NCBI GenBank assembly: GCA_947623975.1
Contig: CANQHY010000006.1
Coordinates: 1-20,262, forward strand
Direction: 5' to 3'
DNA from: an uncultured Bacilli bacterium
GTDB lineage: Bacteria > Bacillota_I > Bacilli_A > RF39 > UBA660
Length of the DNA: 20,262 bases
The notes below the pieces were generated by a model, which saw nothing but the letters and a program-made list of their open reading frames with translations, was not told where the DNA came from and made no database searches. This document shows, one piece after another, positions 1 to 6,942 of this stretch (the stretch's first letter is position 1; each line of letters begins with the position of its first letter). A program made the translations under genes and the position numbers.

Positions 1-97
1 TATCAGTTAGCTCTATACTTTCCTCTTTTTCTTCTACTGTTTGAGCATCAGTATTTTCAGTAACTTCTTCAGCTACATTTTGAATTTCATCTTTCAT
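1..97 (-). CDS. N-terminus of an acidic protein, probable phage scaffold-like protein (partial)
   Basis: Only the first 32 codons are present; the gene runs off the left edge. It starts MKDEIQNVAEEVTENTDAQT and continues very rich in Glu with no hydrophobic segment. The start follows a GGAAGG ribosome binding site. Phage gene order commonly places a scaffolding protein, often with an acidic helical N-terminus, directly after the portal, so scaffold is the best guess. This rests on position and composition only. Confidence 0.5.
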   Translation of the reverse strand, partial: MKDEIQNVAEEVTENTDAQTVEEKEESIELTD

Positions 98-173
98 ATT
101 TCCAACCTTCCTATTTTTTTATAAGTGTTTGCTTCACTTACCCATAGCTTTTATTGTCTTCAATGCTTGGACA

Positions 174-198
174 TATAAAAAATCGGTATTAACCGATT
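174..198 (-). terminator. Rho-independent terminator at the end of the portal gene
   Basis: Positions 181-187 (AATCGGT) and 192-198 (ACCGATT) form a perfect 7-bp stem with a 4-nt loop, followed on the minus strand by six T. It overlaps the portal stop codon and sits before the next head gene. It could be a true terminator, a partial attenuator that sets the portal-to-scaffold ratio, or an RNA-stabilising 3' hairpin. Confidence 0.65.
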
Positions 199-1894
199 AA
201 TTATTTTGTGAAGTATCTAATGTTTGTCCTATTAATTGATTACCTTCCATAGCAATATTTTCTATTTCATTTCTATTATTAATTTGCATTTGCATTTGAT
301 TTTTCATAGTTTGTGCCTGTTGCTCTATTTCTGATATTTGCTTTTGAGCCTCTTTTCGTTTTTTTAGTATATTTTCTAATTTAACTTTAGGCATTACACT
401 ATCAGTATCTAGTGAATCAACATATTCATCAAATGTAATTTTTCCTTGTGTAAACAAATTTTCCAATGATAATTCTTGCGCATACTTATCAAAAGCTCCT
501 TTTGGTGTAATGTCTACTTTTACACTAGTGTTTAAAACTTCTAATATAAAAGAAGGAACTTGTTCTAAATTTTCTGTTATCTGTCCAGTTATTTCATCTT
601 GTGTCTCCACTTCTATCGTTAATCCGTTTTTAGCATATATTTTCCACATTTCAAACCATATACGTGCAATATCTTCTAAAAACGCTTTTAATCCTATTAA
701 CTGATCGTTAAGTGGTTGATTTTGAGCATTTTGAACAGCCAATATTGCTCTACCACTTGCAGATTCAGGATTTATATTTCCTGTTGTAGAATCGCCAGCG
801 TTATTTAGATCCTTAGATAAATTAATTAATTCTCCTTGTAATTTTTCACTATCAGTTCCCATTTGTCCTGGCATGGTCGTCATAAATACGTCACTTGCTC
901 TACGACCACCCGTATCTTTAAATTTAATTAATGCACCTATTTTATTTATGTCACTAGGATTTTGAATAGCATCAATATCAACTACTTTTTGCGGATAAGA
1001 TATATTTTTACTTGTTACTGCTCTTCGCATTGCTATTTTATTTGCTTCAATTTGATTAGGTATAAGTTGCCTTACCTCTCCAATACCTCTAGCATTTCCT
1101 TCTTGGTCTTCCCAATTAAAATGCGCAATTGGATACAAAGAAGTTCCCAAATTACCTTCTTTTTTTATTTCACAATATTTTGTAGCTTGACTATAATAAA
1201 CATTACCGTTTCTTTTATAAAACTTCGTAATTAGCCAAGATTTATCTTCAACTTCATCTTTAGCACTATCACCAGCTAATGTAGAAGTTTCACTATCTGT
1301 TATTAATTCTTTAATCAACTCTTCAGGTATTTCTTCTTTTCTAGCCATTTCTTCTAATTCAATAATGGTTTTCCTTTGACGAATAAGTATATATGGTTGA
1401 AATTGTATTTCATCTTCATTTTCATTACCATACATAATATCATTTTTAGAAATTACTTCATTTAAAGGTAAATCATTAACTTTATCATAAGTTACATAAC
1501 ATATTGCTTCATCATTAATTGCTGCTTGTTTAGCCCATTTTTTTACCTTTTTATCCATAAAATCTTTATCCCATACTTTACTTGCTTTTTTATTTAATAA
1601 ATCGCAAGTTTTTTGAGCTGCTTCAAAAAATTCTTTATTTTCTATATTTTCAGGACTATAGTTAATAGCAAATAAATTTGAGGTTATATTGGAAACTTTT
1701 TGTTTTACAATTTGTTTAATAAAATTATTTTGAATTTTTTCAGTATCTTTGACTTTTAATCCATACCATTGATCACCGTTATACATACGAAAGTTTCTAT
1801 CTGTATCTGTATAAATATTACGTCTTGACATGAAATTAGATAATTTTTCATATAAGTTCCAAATATCAGTTGTTTTAATTTCTTCAGTGTTCAT
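197..1894 (-). CDS. Phage portal protein
   Basis: This 565-aa protein should form the dodecameric portal ring through which DNA is packaged and leaves the head. The N-terminus has the portal-like stretch with NFRMYNGDQWYGLK around residues 34-47. The centre is rich in Asn and Gly around residues 360-390 (NLNNAGDSTTGNINPESASGRA), followed by the long helical wing-to-stem part, and the C-terminus is Gln-rich (QQAQTMKNQMQMQINNRN), as in P22-gp1-like portals. Size and position directly after the terminase pair fit. An AAGGAGGTG site precedes the start. The nearest portal subfamily (P22-like or SPP1-like) is a judgement from memory. A hairpin terminator overlaps the stop. Confidence 0.85.
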   Translation of the reverse strand: MNTEEIKTTDIWNLYEKLSNFMSRRNIYTDTDRNFRMYNGDQWYGLKVKDTEKIQNNFIKQIVKQKVSNITSNLFAINYSPENIENKEFFEAAQKTCDLLNKKASKVWDKDFMDKKVKKWAKQAAINDEAICYVTYDKVNDLPLNEVISKNDIMYGNENEDEIQFQPYILIRQRKTIIELEEMARKEEIPEELIKELITDSETSTLAGDSAKDEVEDKSWLITKFYKRNGNVYYSQATKYCEIKKEGNLGTSLYPIAHFNWEDQEGNARGIGEVRQLIPNQIEANKIAMRRAVTSKNISYPQKVVDIDAIQNPSDINKIGALIKFKDTGGRRASDVFMTTMPGQMGTDSEKLQGELINLSKDLNNAGDSTTGNINPESASGRAILAVQNAQNQPLNDQLIGLKAFLEDIARIWFEMWKIYAKNGLTIEVETQDEITGQITENLEQVPSFILEVLNTSVKVDITPKGAFDKYAQELSLENLFTQGKITFDEYVDSLDTDSVMPKVKLENILKKRKEAQKQISEIEQQAQTMKNQMQMQINNRNEIENIAMEGNQLIGQTLDTSQNN

Positions 1895-1905
1895 GTAACA
1901 CCTCC

Positions 1906-2169
1906 TTAATATTCAAAATCCTTTTGTCCCGTTTCAGTACCATCATAAGCGTCTATATTAGCAAGATTCTGTTCTAATATTTCTTGTTCTCTATCTTCTT
2001 TTTCTCTTTGCTTTTTTTCTGTCTGATATTCTCTTATAGCTTTGAGTGGATTTAATGTTGGAATTTTAATACTTTCTTTATTTCTTAACTTATATCCAAA
2101 AGATAAACCTAAGGTAAAAGATAACAAAATAAAAACACCAAATATGGTGCATAAAATTATTGTTTCCAT
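1906..2169 (-). CDS. Small membrane-anchored protein between terminase and portal
   Basis: This 87-aa protein has one N-terminal membrane helix (about residues 3-25, IILCTIFGVFILLSFTLGLS), a charged helical middle (KKQREKEDREQEILEQN) and the tail YDGTETGQKDFEY. Small proteins with one N-terminal helix and a YDGTG-GQK-like tail are, as I recall, common between large terminase and portal genes in Firmicutes phages, with no assigned function. The start codon overlaps the upstream stop by one base (TAATG), which implies translational coupling. A role in head assembly or packaging is only inferred from position. Confidence 0.8.
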   Translation of the reverse strand: METIILCTIFGVFILLSFTLGLSFGYKLRNKESIKIPTLNPLKAIREYQTEKKQREKEDREQEILEQNLANIDAYDGTETGQKDFEY

Positions 2170-2315
2170 TATTTATTTTTCCTTTTAGCAGCAGATTTTG
2201 GTTTTGTTTCTTTTAACACTTGATTAACTCTTTCTTCAATAAGTTTAGTTGTCTCCTCTTTTCCTAAAACATCTTCACACTTTGCTCTTAATTTTCTTAA
2301 CATTGCTTTTTTCAT
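2169..2315 (-). CDS. Small basic helical protein (48 aa)
   Basis: This short gene begins MKKAMLRKLRAKCEDVLG and ends in a very basic tail (KPKSAAKRKNK). It is placed tightly: its ATG overlaps the terminase stop (ATGA), it has an AGGAGAT ribosome binding site, and its stop overlaps the next start. It is predicted helical and positively charged and could bind nucleic acid, but I recognise no family. The chained overlaps on both sides make it very likely a real gene. Confidence 0.75.
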   Translation of the reverse strand: MKKAMLRKLRAKCEDVLGKEETTKLIEERVNQVLKETKPKSAAKRKNK

Positions 2316-3691
2316 ATTATTTCTATCTCCTCTCCATAATCAACATAATATGTTGGCTTTTCTATTTTAAAATTAAATGTATATTCCTTATTAACAATTT
2401 CCTTACTAGGGGATATTCTACTAGTACAAAAGTATCTTAACGCATCTGTTATGTGAGTAGGTTCATGAGGCTCAGTAGCAACATCATTCGGATTTTTTTC
2501 ATCATGCTGCAAACTAGGTAAAAATTTAATAAGATTTAGACAATTATTAAATATTTTTAAATCGCTATCTTCATAAATCTCACCCGTTTGTTCATTCTTT
2601 ACTTTTCTTACTTTTAACCACTCTTTAACATTTAACCAACCAGCAATACGATTATTACTTGCTTTAGTTAAACTAATATCACTTTCTTGAAACATTTCTG
2701 CTGTACTTTTACCAGTATCTCTATTCCTATTCCATAAATCAGGTGGAGCATATATACGTTTGTAATTATAATTTCGCATGATACTTTTTAAAATTTGCCT
2801 TGCCTCACTCACAATCAAGTTGCTTTTGTGTATCTCATTATAAACATAAGCTTTTCCTTTAGTATCTACTGTTATAAATAATACTGCAAACATATCTAAA
2901 CCATAGTCCATAGTAATATATCTATCCCAACTTTTTGGAATTTCAAATGGCTCAATAACATGAATTCTTCTTTTAAATTCAGGAAAAAACATACCGTCAT
3001 ATATATCCCAATCGCCATATTTTAATGCTTTTCTCTCTTTTTCTGGCAGATTATCCAATCTTTCAATATATTCAGGATCATAACTTAGCATAAATTTATT
3101 GTCAGTTACTAAGCTTGGAATAAATATTCTAGTTCCTGTCTTTTGAGTTTCTTCATTAAGTCTACATTCATGTACCACATTTGGCTCGCCTATATCAATA
3201 AATCTTGCTTTTACCCAACTATGTCCAACACCACCCGGATTAGTGGAACTTTTAATCATTTTAGGATAAGTATTAGCTCCACGACATCTTGAAATCATAT
3301 AAGTATACATATACTCGGTAAAATGAGTTAATTCGTCAAAACGTATAACATCATATTCTGCCGATTGATATTGGTATACATCTTTTTCACTATCTATATA
3401 GCCAAAATCTATAATACTTCCATTATTAAAAGTCCACACATGCTTACTACTATTATAATTTGCTACATCTCTAGGATATAGTTCTAAACTTGTTCTAATT
3501 AATGATTTTTCTAAATCAGGAAATGTTCTACGAAAAATTATTTGCTTTGATTTATTATATTTTAGAGCATATAAAAAAGCATCTACTAATTGTCCATATG
3601 ACTTGCCACCTCCAGCAGCACCACCAAACAATGTCTCAAATGCTTTTGAACTTATGAATAAATGTTGTTTTTTTGTAACAGCTAGATTCAT
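2312..3691 (-). CDS. terL: Terminase large subunit (packaging ATPase and nuclease)
   Basis: This 459-aa packaging motor cuts concatemeric DNA and drives it into the prohead through the portal. The N-terminal ATPase carries a Walker A motif, FGGAAGGGKS (about residues 22-31), a Walker B motif, DVIRFDE (114-120, with Asp119-Glu120), and a coupling motif, SSTNPGG (148-154). The C-terminal RNase-H-like nuclease shows its acidic residues at MDYG (Asp262), PPDLW (Asp318) and THITDALRYF (Asp416). Length and domain order are normal for SPP1/PBSX-type TerL. The start overlaps the TerS stop (TAATG) and no strong ribosome binding site is seen, so expression probably depends on coupling to TerS. Confidence 0.96.
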   Translation of the reverse strand: MNLAVTKKQHLFISSKAFETLFGGAAGGGKSYGQLVDAFLYALKYNKSKQIIFRRTFPDLEKSLIRTSLELYPRDVANYNSSKHVWTFNNGSIIDFGYIDSEKDVYQYQSAEYDVIRFDELTHFTEYMYTYMISRCRGANTYPKMIKSSTNPGGVGHSWVKARFIDIGEPNVVHECRLNEETQKTGTRIFIPSLVTDNKFMLSYDPEYIERLDNLPEKERKALKYGDWDIYDGMFFPEFKRRIHVIEPFEIPKSWDRYITMDYGLDMFAVLFITVDTKGKAYVYNEIHKSNLIVSEARQILKSIMRNYNYKRIYAPPDLWNRNRDTGKSTAEMFQESDISLTKASNNRIAGWLNVKEWLKVRKVKNEQTGEIYEDSDLKIFNNCLNLIKFLPSLQHDEKNPNDVATEPHEPTHITDALRYFCTSRISPSKEIVNKEYTFNFKIEKPTYYVDYGEEIEII

Positions 3692-4038
3692 TATTCAACT
3701 ACTCTAATATCAACTTTAAATGTAGTATTGCCAGTTGATTCTCCTTTAGCTAATGCTCTTTTATCGTATAAAGTACCAATAACAGTTGAAAGATTATTTA
3801 CTGGTATATTTTCTTTTTCCAATTCTTTATCTAGCTTATTTAATGCTTTATCAATTATTCTACTTGCCTTATCAATAAACTCAGCTGTTTTTTCTTCGTA
3901 TAATTTCGGATTTTCTTCGACTATTTTTTTTACAGTTTTATCACTTATCCCAAATTCTTTGGACGTTTTATTATAACTATTAGTAAGAGCATAACTGGCT
4001 ACTACTTCTGCTTTAGTTTTGCTATCTTTCCTTACCAT
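3691..4038 (-). CDS. terS: Terminase small subunit (DNA-recognition)
   Basis: This 115-aa protein should recognise the phage packaging site and load TerL. An N-terminal helix-turn-helix is visible around residues 17-40 (YALTNSYNKTSKEFGISDKT), followed by a long oligomerisation helix (FIDKASRIIDKALNKLDKELE) and a short segment, STVIGTLYDKRALAKGEST, which recurs in small terminases of this type. Position immediately before TerL confirms the call. The start has an AAAGGA site. The cognate pac or cos site is not identifiable by eye here. Confidence 0.88.
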   Translation of the reverse strand: MVRKDSKTKAEVVASYALTNSYNKTSKEFGISDKTVKKIVEENPKLYEEKTAEFIDKASRIIDKALNKLDKELEKENIPVNNLSTVIGTLYDKRALAKGESTGNTTFKVDIRVVE

Positions 4039-4053
4039 TTAATCACGATCCTT

Positions 4054-4131
4054 TCATTTTTTGTCTCCTTTAATTACAACAATAGCTATTACTAGCATAA
4101 TTCCTAATATACCAACATCTGTTAATGTCAT
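4054..4131 (-). CDS. 25-residue membrane microprotein
   Basis: The product, starting MTLTDVGILGIMLVIAIVVI and ending KGDKK, is a single membrane helix with a short positively charged tail. The start has a GAGGTG ribosome binding site at proper spacing, and the ATG overlaps the end of the resolvase gene (ATGA). It lies in an otherwise unexplained gap between rusA and terS on the coding strand. Function is unknown. The site, spacing and clean hydrophobic profile argue for a translated peptide. Confidence 0.6.
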   Translation of the reverse strand: MTLTDVGILGIMLVIAIVVIKGDKK

Positions 4132-4535
4132 TCTTTACACCTCGTTTCATATTTACACCCTCTACAGTTTGTTTTCATACATTGTTTTGAATCTTGATTG
4201 TTTTCATATATGTTTACTTCAACATAATCTTTTGTTGATGGTATATATTCATGTACTATCTTTTGAATATACTTAACATTATCATCTACTATAGTTCCAG
4301 CTCTTACCATGCCATCTAAAATGTTTTTAGCAAGACGTCCATCTAAATCAGCTGTTTTTGATTTCATATGCCACTTAAAAACTACCACTATTGGGTAGCT
4401 CTTTACTTTTTTACCTATAAAATGTAATCTTGCTAGTTCAGTTTCTTTTTGCTTAGTTTTATTAGCATAATAAGGATTGGTTCGGCATTTATTGATGTAA
4501 TTGTTTAAGCTTTCAAACTTGTATTGTATTACCAT
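4128..4535 (-). CDS. rusA: RusA-like Holliday junction resolvase
   Basis: This 135-aa protein should cut four-way DNA junctions that would block packaging. The RusA signature is present: TADLDGRLAKNILDGMVRAG followed by TIVDDN, giving the conserved Asp residues of the acidic active site on a dimer interface. I chose the ATG at 4535 because AAAGGA lies about 10 bases upstream; an ATG 16 codons earlier would place the N-terminus in the terminator hairpin at 4560-4575. The C-terminus has a Cys cluster (CMKTNCRGCKYETRC), a possible zinc site not part of the RusA core. It is the first gene of the late block. Confidence 0.88.
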   Translation of the reverse strand: MVIQYKFESLNNYINKCRTNPYYANKTKQKETELARLHFIGKKVKSYPIVVVFKWHMKSKTADLDGRLAKNILDGMVRAGTIVDDNVKYIQKIVHEYIPSTKDYVEVNIYENNQDSKQCMKTNCRGCKYETRCKE

Positions 4536-4553
4536 CTTTATCAATCCTTTAAT

Positions 4554-4575
4554 AAAAAAAGAGCACTTCTGCTCT
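4554..4575 (-). terminator. Terminator ending the early operon
   Basis: AGAGCA (4560-4565) and TGCTCT (4570-4575) form a perfect 6-bp stem with a 4-nt loop, followed on the minus strand by seven T. It lies after the ArpU-like gene and before rusA. The predicted late promoter lies so close upstream that this hairpin would sit at or near the 5' end of the late transcript. Confidence 0.75.
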
Positions 4576-4586
4576 ATTCTCACAAT

Positions 4587-4622
4587 ATCATAATAACATA
4601 TTCAAAGTGTCACGAGGTGTCA
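4587..4622 (-). promoter_or_regulatory. Probable late promoter with activator sites
   Basis: On the minus strand TATGAT (4587-4592) makes a good -10 element. Upstream are two direct copies of TGACAC (4607-4612 and 4617-4622), 10 bp or one helical turn apart, on one face of the helix. A normal TTGACA with a 17-bp spacer is missing (GTGACA with 15 bp is the nearest). This is what an activator-dependent late promoter would look like, just downstream of the gene for a late-type regulator. Assignment is inference. Confidence 0.45.
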
Positions 4623-4628
4623 TAAAAT

Positions 4629-5075
4629 TCAAATATCTCTTTTTCTTTTATATTGTCTATATACATTTCTACAGAAACTTTTCGACCAATGAACTTCTTT
4701 TGCTATTTCTTCCCACGTCATATTACGATATTTTCCAGTATTTTTATCTTTGATAAGTTTATTTTCTTTTAATTGAATAATTGTAGCCTCTACTTCGCCA
4801 TATTTAAGCATTATTTTTAATTCTTTGTTTATCCAATTTAATAAATTTTCTTTTCTTTGGTGAATATAATCTAACGTAGCATTTATTTGTTTTTCTTCTT
4901 CTAATTCAACATATTTAGTATATCTATCAATTCTTTTTCCACCTTTTACAATAATATCTTTTGGCTGCACTGCTGATACTGATACTAAACTTAATATTTG
5001 CTCTTTTTCTTGTAAATAATATTCATAATCATTTTCTAATTCTTCCAATTCTTTATTAGCTTGTTTTAGATCCAT
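4629..5075 (-). CDS. ArpU/DUF1492-like phage transcriptional regulator
   Basis: This 148-aa protein has a charged helical N-terminal half (KELEELENDYEYYLQEKEQI). The C-terminal helix-turn-helix, TWEEIAKEVHWSKSFCRNVY, resembles sigma-factor region 4. Proteins of this build (ArpU, DUF1492, RinA-like) lie at the end of the early operon in many Gram-positive phages and switch on packaging and structural genes. Here it sits directly before the early terminator and the likely late promoter with paired TGACAC sites. The start has a perfect AAAGGAGGT site, predicting high expression. Family name is from the motif and position, not from a search. Confidence 0.78.
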   Translation of the reverse strand: MDLKQANKELEELENDYEYYLQEKEQILSLVSVSAVQPKDIIVKGGKRIDRYTKYVELEEEKQINATLDYIHQRKENLLNWINKELKIMLKYGEVEATIIQLKENKLIKDKNTGKYRNMTWEEIAKEVHWSKSFCRNVYRQYKRKRDI

Positions 5076-5094
5076 TAATTACCTCCTTTTATCC

Positions 5095-5301
5095 TTAGTA
5101 ATTTTTGTATATAACAAACACAATCATTTTTTCCTGATATCTAAATCTTAATTTATTTTCTTCGCTAAAATTAACTATCTCTTCTAAAGATAACTTATTG
5201 ATATTTCCTATTGGTATTTGAAAATGGTATTGTTTTGTTCTTTGTTTTTTTATTCTAGTTGATAAATCTTTTAACAAACCCCTTTGTTCTTCTATAGTCA
5301 T
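5095..5301 (-). CDS. Hypothetical phage protein (68 aa)
   Basis: The protein begins MTIEEQRGLLKDLSTRIKKQ; its N-terminal half is basic (KKQRTKQYHFQIPIG) and its C-terminal half is mixed beta (RFRYQEKMIVFVIYKNY). No family is recognised. An AGAGGA site lies at good spacing and its ATG follows the upstream stop directly, so it is a normal member of the early operon. No membrane segment or metal site is evident. Confidence 0.72.
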   Translation of the reverse strand: MTIEEQRGLLKDLSTRIKKQRTKQYHFQIPIGNINKLSLEEIVNFSEENKLRFRYQEKMIVFVIYKNY

Positions 5302-5535
5302 TTATTCCTCTACTTTCTCAACTAAATCTGTTAAAAAATTATATAGATTTTCTAGCCACTCACAATCCGAATTACCAAAATGTATTTTTTTATTAGTTAT
5401 TTCGATTTCTAAACCAGTTCCTTTAATTCTATAACGATAAGTATTTAATTTATCATCAGTATAACAAGTATGCCAGAATAACTCTAAATATTTTTTAATA
5501 TCTTTCATATCTTTATTATCTTTTATTTTTAACAT
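5302..5535 (-). CDS. Hypothetical phage protein (77 aa)
   Basis: The protein is small and acidic, with a likely alpha-beta fold: helices around residues 8-21 (KDMKDIKKYLELFW) and 59-75, and strands between (YRYRIKGTGLEIEITNKKIHFG). No family is recognised. Upstream AGAAAGAAG is a weak ribosome binding site, but the gene is tightly packed between neighbours, two bases after the 54-aa gene. Function unknown. Confidence 0.72.
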   Translation of the reverse strand: MLKIKDNKDMKDIKKYLELFWHTCYTDDKLNTYRYRIKGTGLEIEITNKKIHFGNSDCEWLENLYNFLTDLVEKVEE

Positions 5536-5537
5536 AT

Positions 5538-5702
5538 TTATTCTTCTTTCTCATTTCTTAACTTGTTAAGTTCAACTTGTTTAAAAGCTATTTCATATTC
5601 TAACTTAAACATTTGCATTTCTTTTAATGACATATTAGACATAATATCAACTATTTCTTCTGCTAAATCATATACTCTATTTATTTTTTCATTATAATTC
5701 AT
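5538..5702 (-). CDS. Small helical protein (54 aa)
   Basis: The product begins MNYNEKINRVYDLAEEIVDI and is entirely helix-forming, with a Met-rich middle (MSNMSLKEMQMF) and an acidic end. A GAGGAAGTGAT site precedes the ATG, and the next gene starts two bases after its stop. It may form a small coiled coil. Function unknown; supported by spacing, binding site and coding-like composition. Confidence 0.68.
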   Translation of the reverse strand: MNYNEKINRVYDLAEEIVDIMSNMSLKEMQMFKLEYEIAFKQVELNKLRNEKEE

Positions 5703-5751
5703 TATTTATCACTTCCTCATCTTGTAAAATTGATAATAATTTTTTATTCAT
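5692..5751 (-). CDS. Possible 19-aa peptide overlapping the HNH gene end
   Basis: ATG at 5751 follows an excellent GGAGGT site that lies inside the last codons of the HNH gene, and encodes MNKKLLSILQDEEVINNEL, overlapping the next gene start by 11 bases. It could be a coupling peptide or the residue of a gene disrupted by insertion of the HNH endonuclease. Too short to be sure. Confidence 0.3.
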   Translation of the reverse strand: MNKKLLSILQDEEVINNEL

Positions 5752-6295
5752 CTTCATACCTCCATTTATAATTTCCTGCAGTTTTAAGCATTCCTTTACA
5801 ACATCTTGAAATACTTGAAGCTAAAATATTTAATTTTCTTTCGGCTTCTCTAATACTATTCCATTGTTTTATAAAATTATTTTGTAAATCATACTGATTT
5901 ACTTTTTTTATATTTTTATTTAATCCTAATTTAAATGCTTCTCTATTGTTATGTGAATATGTACAAAATTCAAGATTTTCAACTCGATTATCAGTTTTAA
6001 TACCGTTGATATGATTTACACATTTATAATTATTAGAATTATCAATAAATGCTTCAGCAACTAATCTATGAACACTTTTCCCTATTGATTTATGATTATA
6101 ACATAATTGTACTCTCATATATCCACTATTATTTTTAAATTGTTTTAATATTTTTCCTTTATAACTATGTTTGTATTTTTCACATTTACTATTTTTTTGA
6201 GTACAAATTCTATCTACACTTCTTACATTTCCTAAATTAGATACTTCATAATATTCCTCATAGCCAACAACTGGTTTCCATATTTCTTGTTCCAT
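5744..6295 (-). CDS. HNH homing endonuclease with NUMOD4 and NUMOD1 domains
   Basis: This 183-aa protein has three parts. Residues 1-30 are NUMOD4-like (EIWKPVVGYEEYYEVSNLGN). The HNH core is around 77-113 (VHRLVAEAFI, then CVNHINGIKTDNRVENLEFC). The C-terminal NUMOD1-type DNA-binding part is at 131-182 (VNQYDLQNNFIKQWNSIREA, ending in the GNYKWRY typical of these modules). Such free-standing homing nucleases are selfish genes that spread between phages by cutting intact alleles. It has an AGGAGGAATT site and interrupts a run of small early genes. It looks intact. Confidence 0.93.
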   Translation of the reverse strand: MEQEIWKPVVGYEEYYEVSNLGNVRSVDRICTQKNSKCEKYKHSYKGKILKQFKNNSGYMRVQLCYNHKSIGKSVHRLVAEAFIDNSNNYKCVNHINGIKTDNRVENLEFCTYSHNNREAFKLGLNKNIKKVNQYDLQNNFIKQWNSIREAERKLNILASSISRCCKGMLKTAGNYKWRYEDE

Positions 6296-6307
6296 AATTC
6301 CTCCTAA

Positions 6308-6384
6308 TTACAGGTTTAAGTCCTCTAATGAATATTCTTTATCTAATTCCATGTCTTTGTACATTGTATTTTTTTCAAAAAAAA
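6308..6384 (-). other. Frameshifted C-terminal extension of the upstream gene
   Basis: At the end of the preceding reading frame eight T (6377-6384 on the minus strand) run straight into TGA. Reading one base further on (+1) bypasses the stop and gives EKNTMYKDMELDKEYSLEDL and two more residues, ending at TAA 6308, just before the HNH ribosome binding site. The MYK-MEL-KEYSLEDL tail resembles, as I recall, the usual C-terminus of this phage protein family. It is therefore either programmed +1 slippage on a U-run before UGA, polymerase slippage, or a one-base indel (true or assembly). Confidence 0.65.
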
Positions 6385-6710
6385 GGCAATGGTATTAACC
6401 AATCATTATCATAAACTATATTAATATATTCTCTTTTATTAGTATCTTTTTCTTTTTTTACACATTTAACTCTATCTCTAAAAGGTCTAATAACACCACT
6501 TAAATATTTTCTTTCTGCTTCATCAAGTATTGGTTCTTCTACTTCTAAAGTTAGTTTTAATTTGCTTACTTGTCCTTTTCTTATAACTTTCATTTCCTCT
6601 TTAGTTAGCTCAGGAATATTAATCATAAGTGTAACATTTTTATATGTATCTTTATTATTTTCATCATGAGTAACCATTGGTAATATTCCAATTTCTTTTT
6701 CTAATTTCAT
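6375..6710 (-). CDS. Conserved phage early protein, C-terminus cut by a frameshift
   Basis: This 111-aa product begins MKLEKEIGILPMVTHDENNK and includes the conserved-looking segment EAERKYLSGVIRPFRDRVKC (residues about 64-83). I recall proteins with this segment, and with a tail of the MYK-MEL-KEYTLEEL type, in many Firmicutes prophages; their function is unknown. Here the frame stops early at TGA directly after a T8 tract, and the expected tail is found in the +1 frame down to 6308. An AGAGGTGAAAT site overlaps the end of the upstream gene. Activity without the last 20-odd residues is uncertain. Confidence 0.8.
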   Translation of the reverse strand: MKLEKEIGILPMVTHDENNKDTYKNVTLMINIPELTKEEMKVIRKGQVSKLKLTLEVEEPILDEAERKYLSGVIRPFRDRVKCVKKEKDTNKREYINIVYDNDWLIPLPFF

Positions 6711-6711
6711 T

Positions 6712-6942
6712 TTATTTCACCTCTGATTTTTTCCCTTTTAAAATGGTACATTCATATAAAATGCAATTATCAACTTTAGAATAATCAACATTTTTTAATA
6801 ACTTAAACATAATATCAGCACTTTCACCATATAAAGTTTCACAAATTTTTTCAAAACTTAAGCCTTTAATATCATTGTAAATATTTAAACTAGAAAGATT
6901 ATTATTATCCTTTTCTTTATATCTTAAAACAATTCTATTCAT
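6712..6942 (-). CDS. Hypothetical phage protein (76 aa)
   Basis: The product begins MNRIVLRYKEKDNNNLSSLN; the middle (FEKICETLYGESADIMFKLL) is predicted helical and the end (DNCILYECTILKGKKSEVK) is strand-like. No family recognised. Its start overlaps the upstream stop (TAATG), and its own stop lies just before the next ATG, so it belongs to the coupled early operon. Function unknown. Confidence 0.72.
   Translation of the reverse strand: MNRIVLRYKEKDNNNLSSLNIYNDIKGLSFEKICETLYGESADIMFKLLKNVDYSKVDNCILYECTILKGKKSEVK

Noticed and set aside
98..173. AAGTG/CACTT hairpin before the scaffold-like gene as a second terminator
   Set aside because: The stem is only five base pairs and is followed on the minus strand by A-rich, not T-rich, sequence.
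510..1234. Plus-strand open frames inside the portal gene
   Set aside because: They are antisense to a well-supported portal gene, lack ribosome binding sites and have no protein-like motifs.
4536..4583. Longer RusA-like start at 4583
   Set aside because: It would run through the terminator hairpin; AAAGGA before the ATG at 4535 is better.
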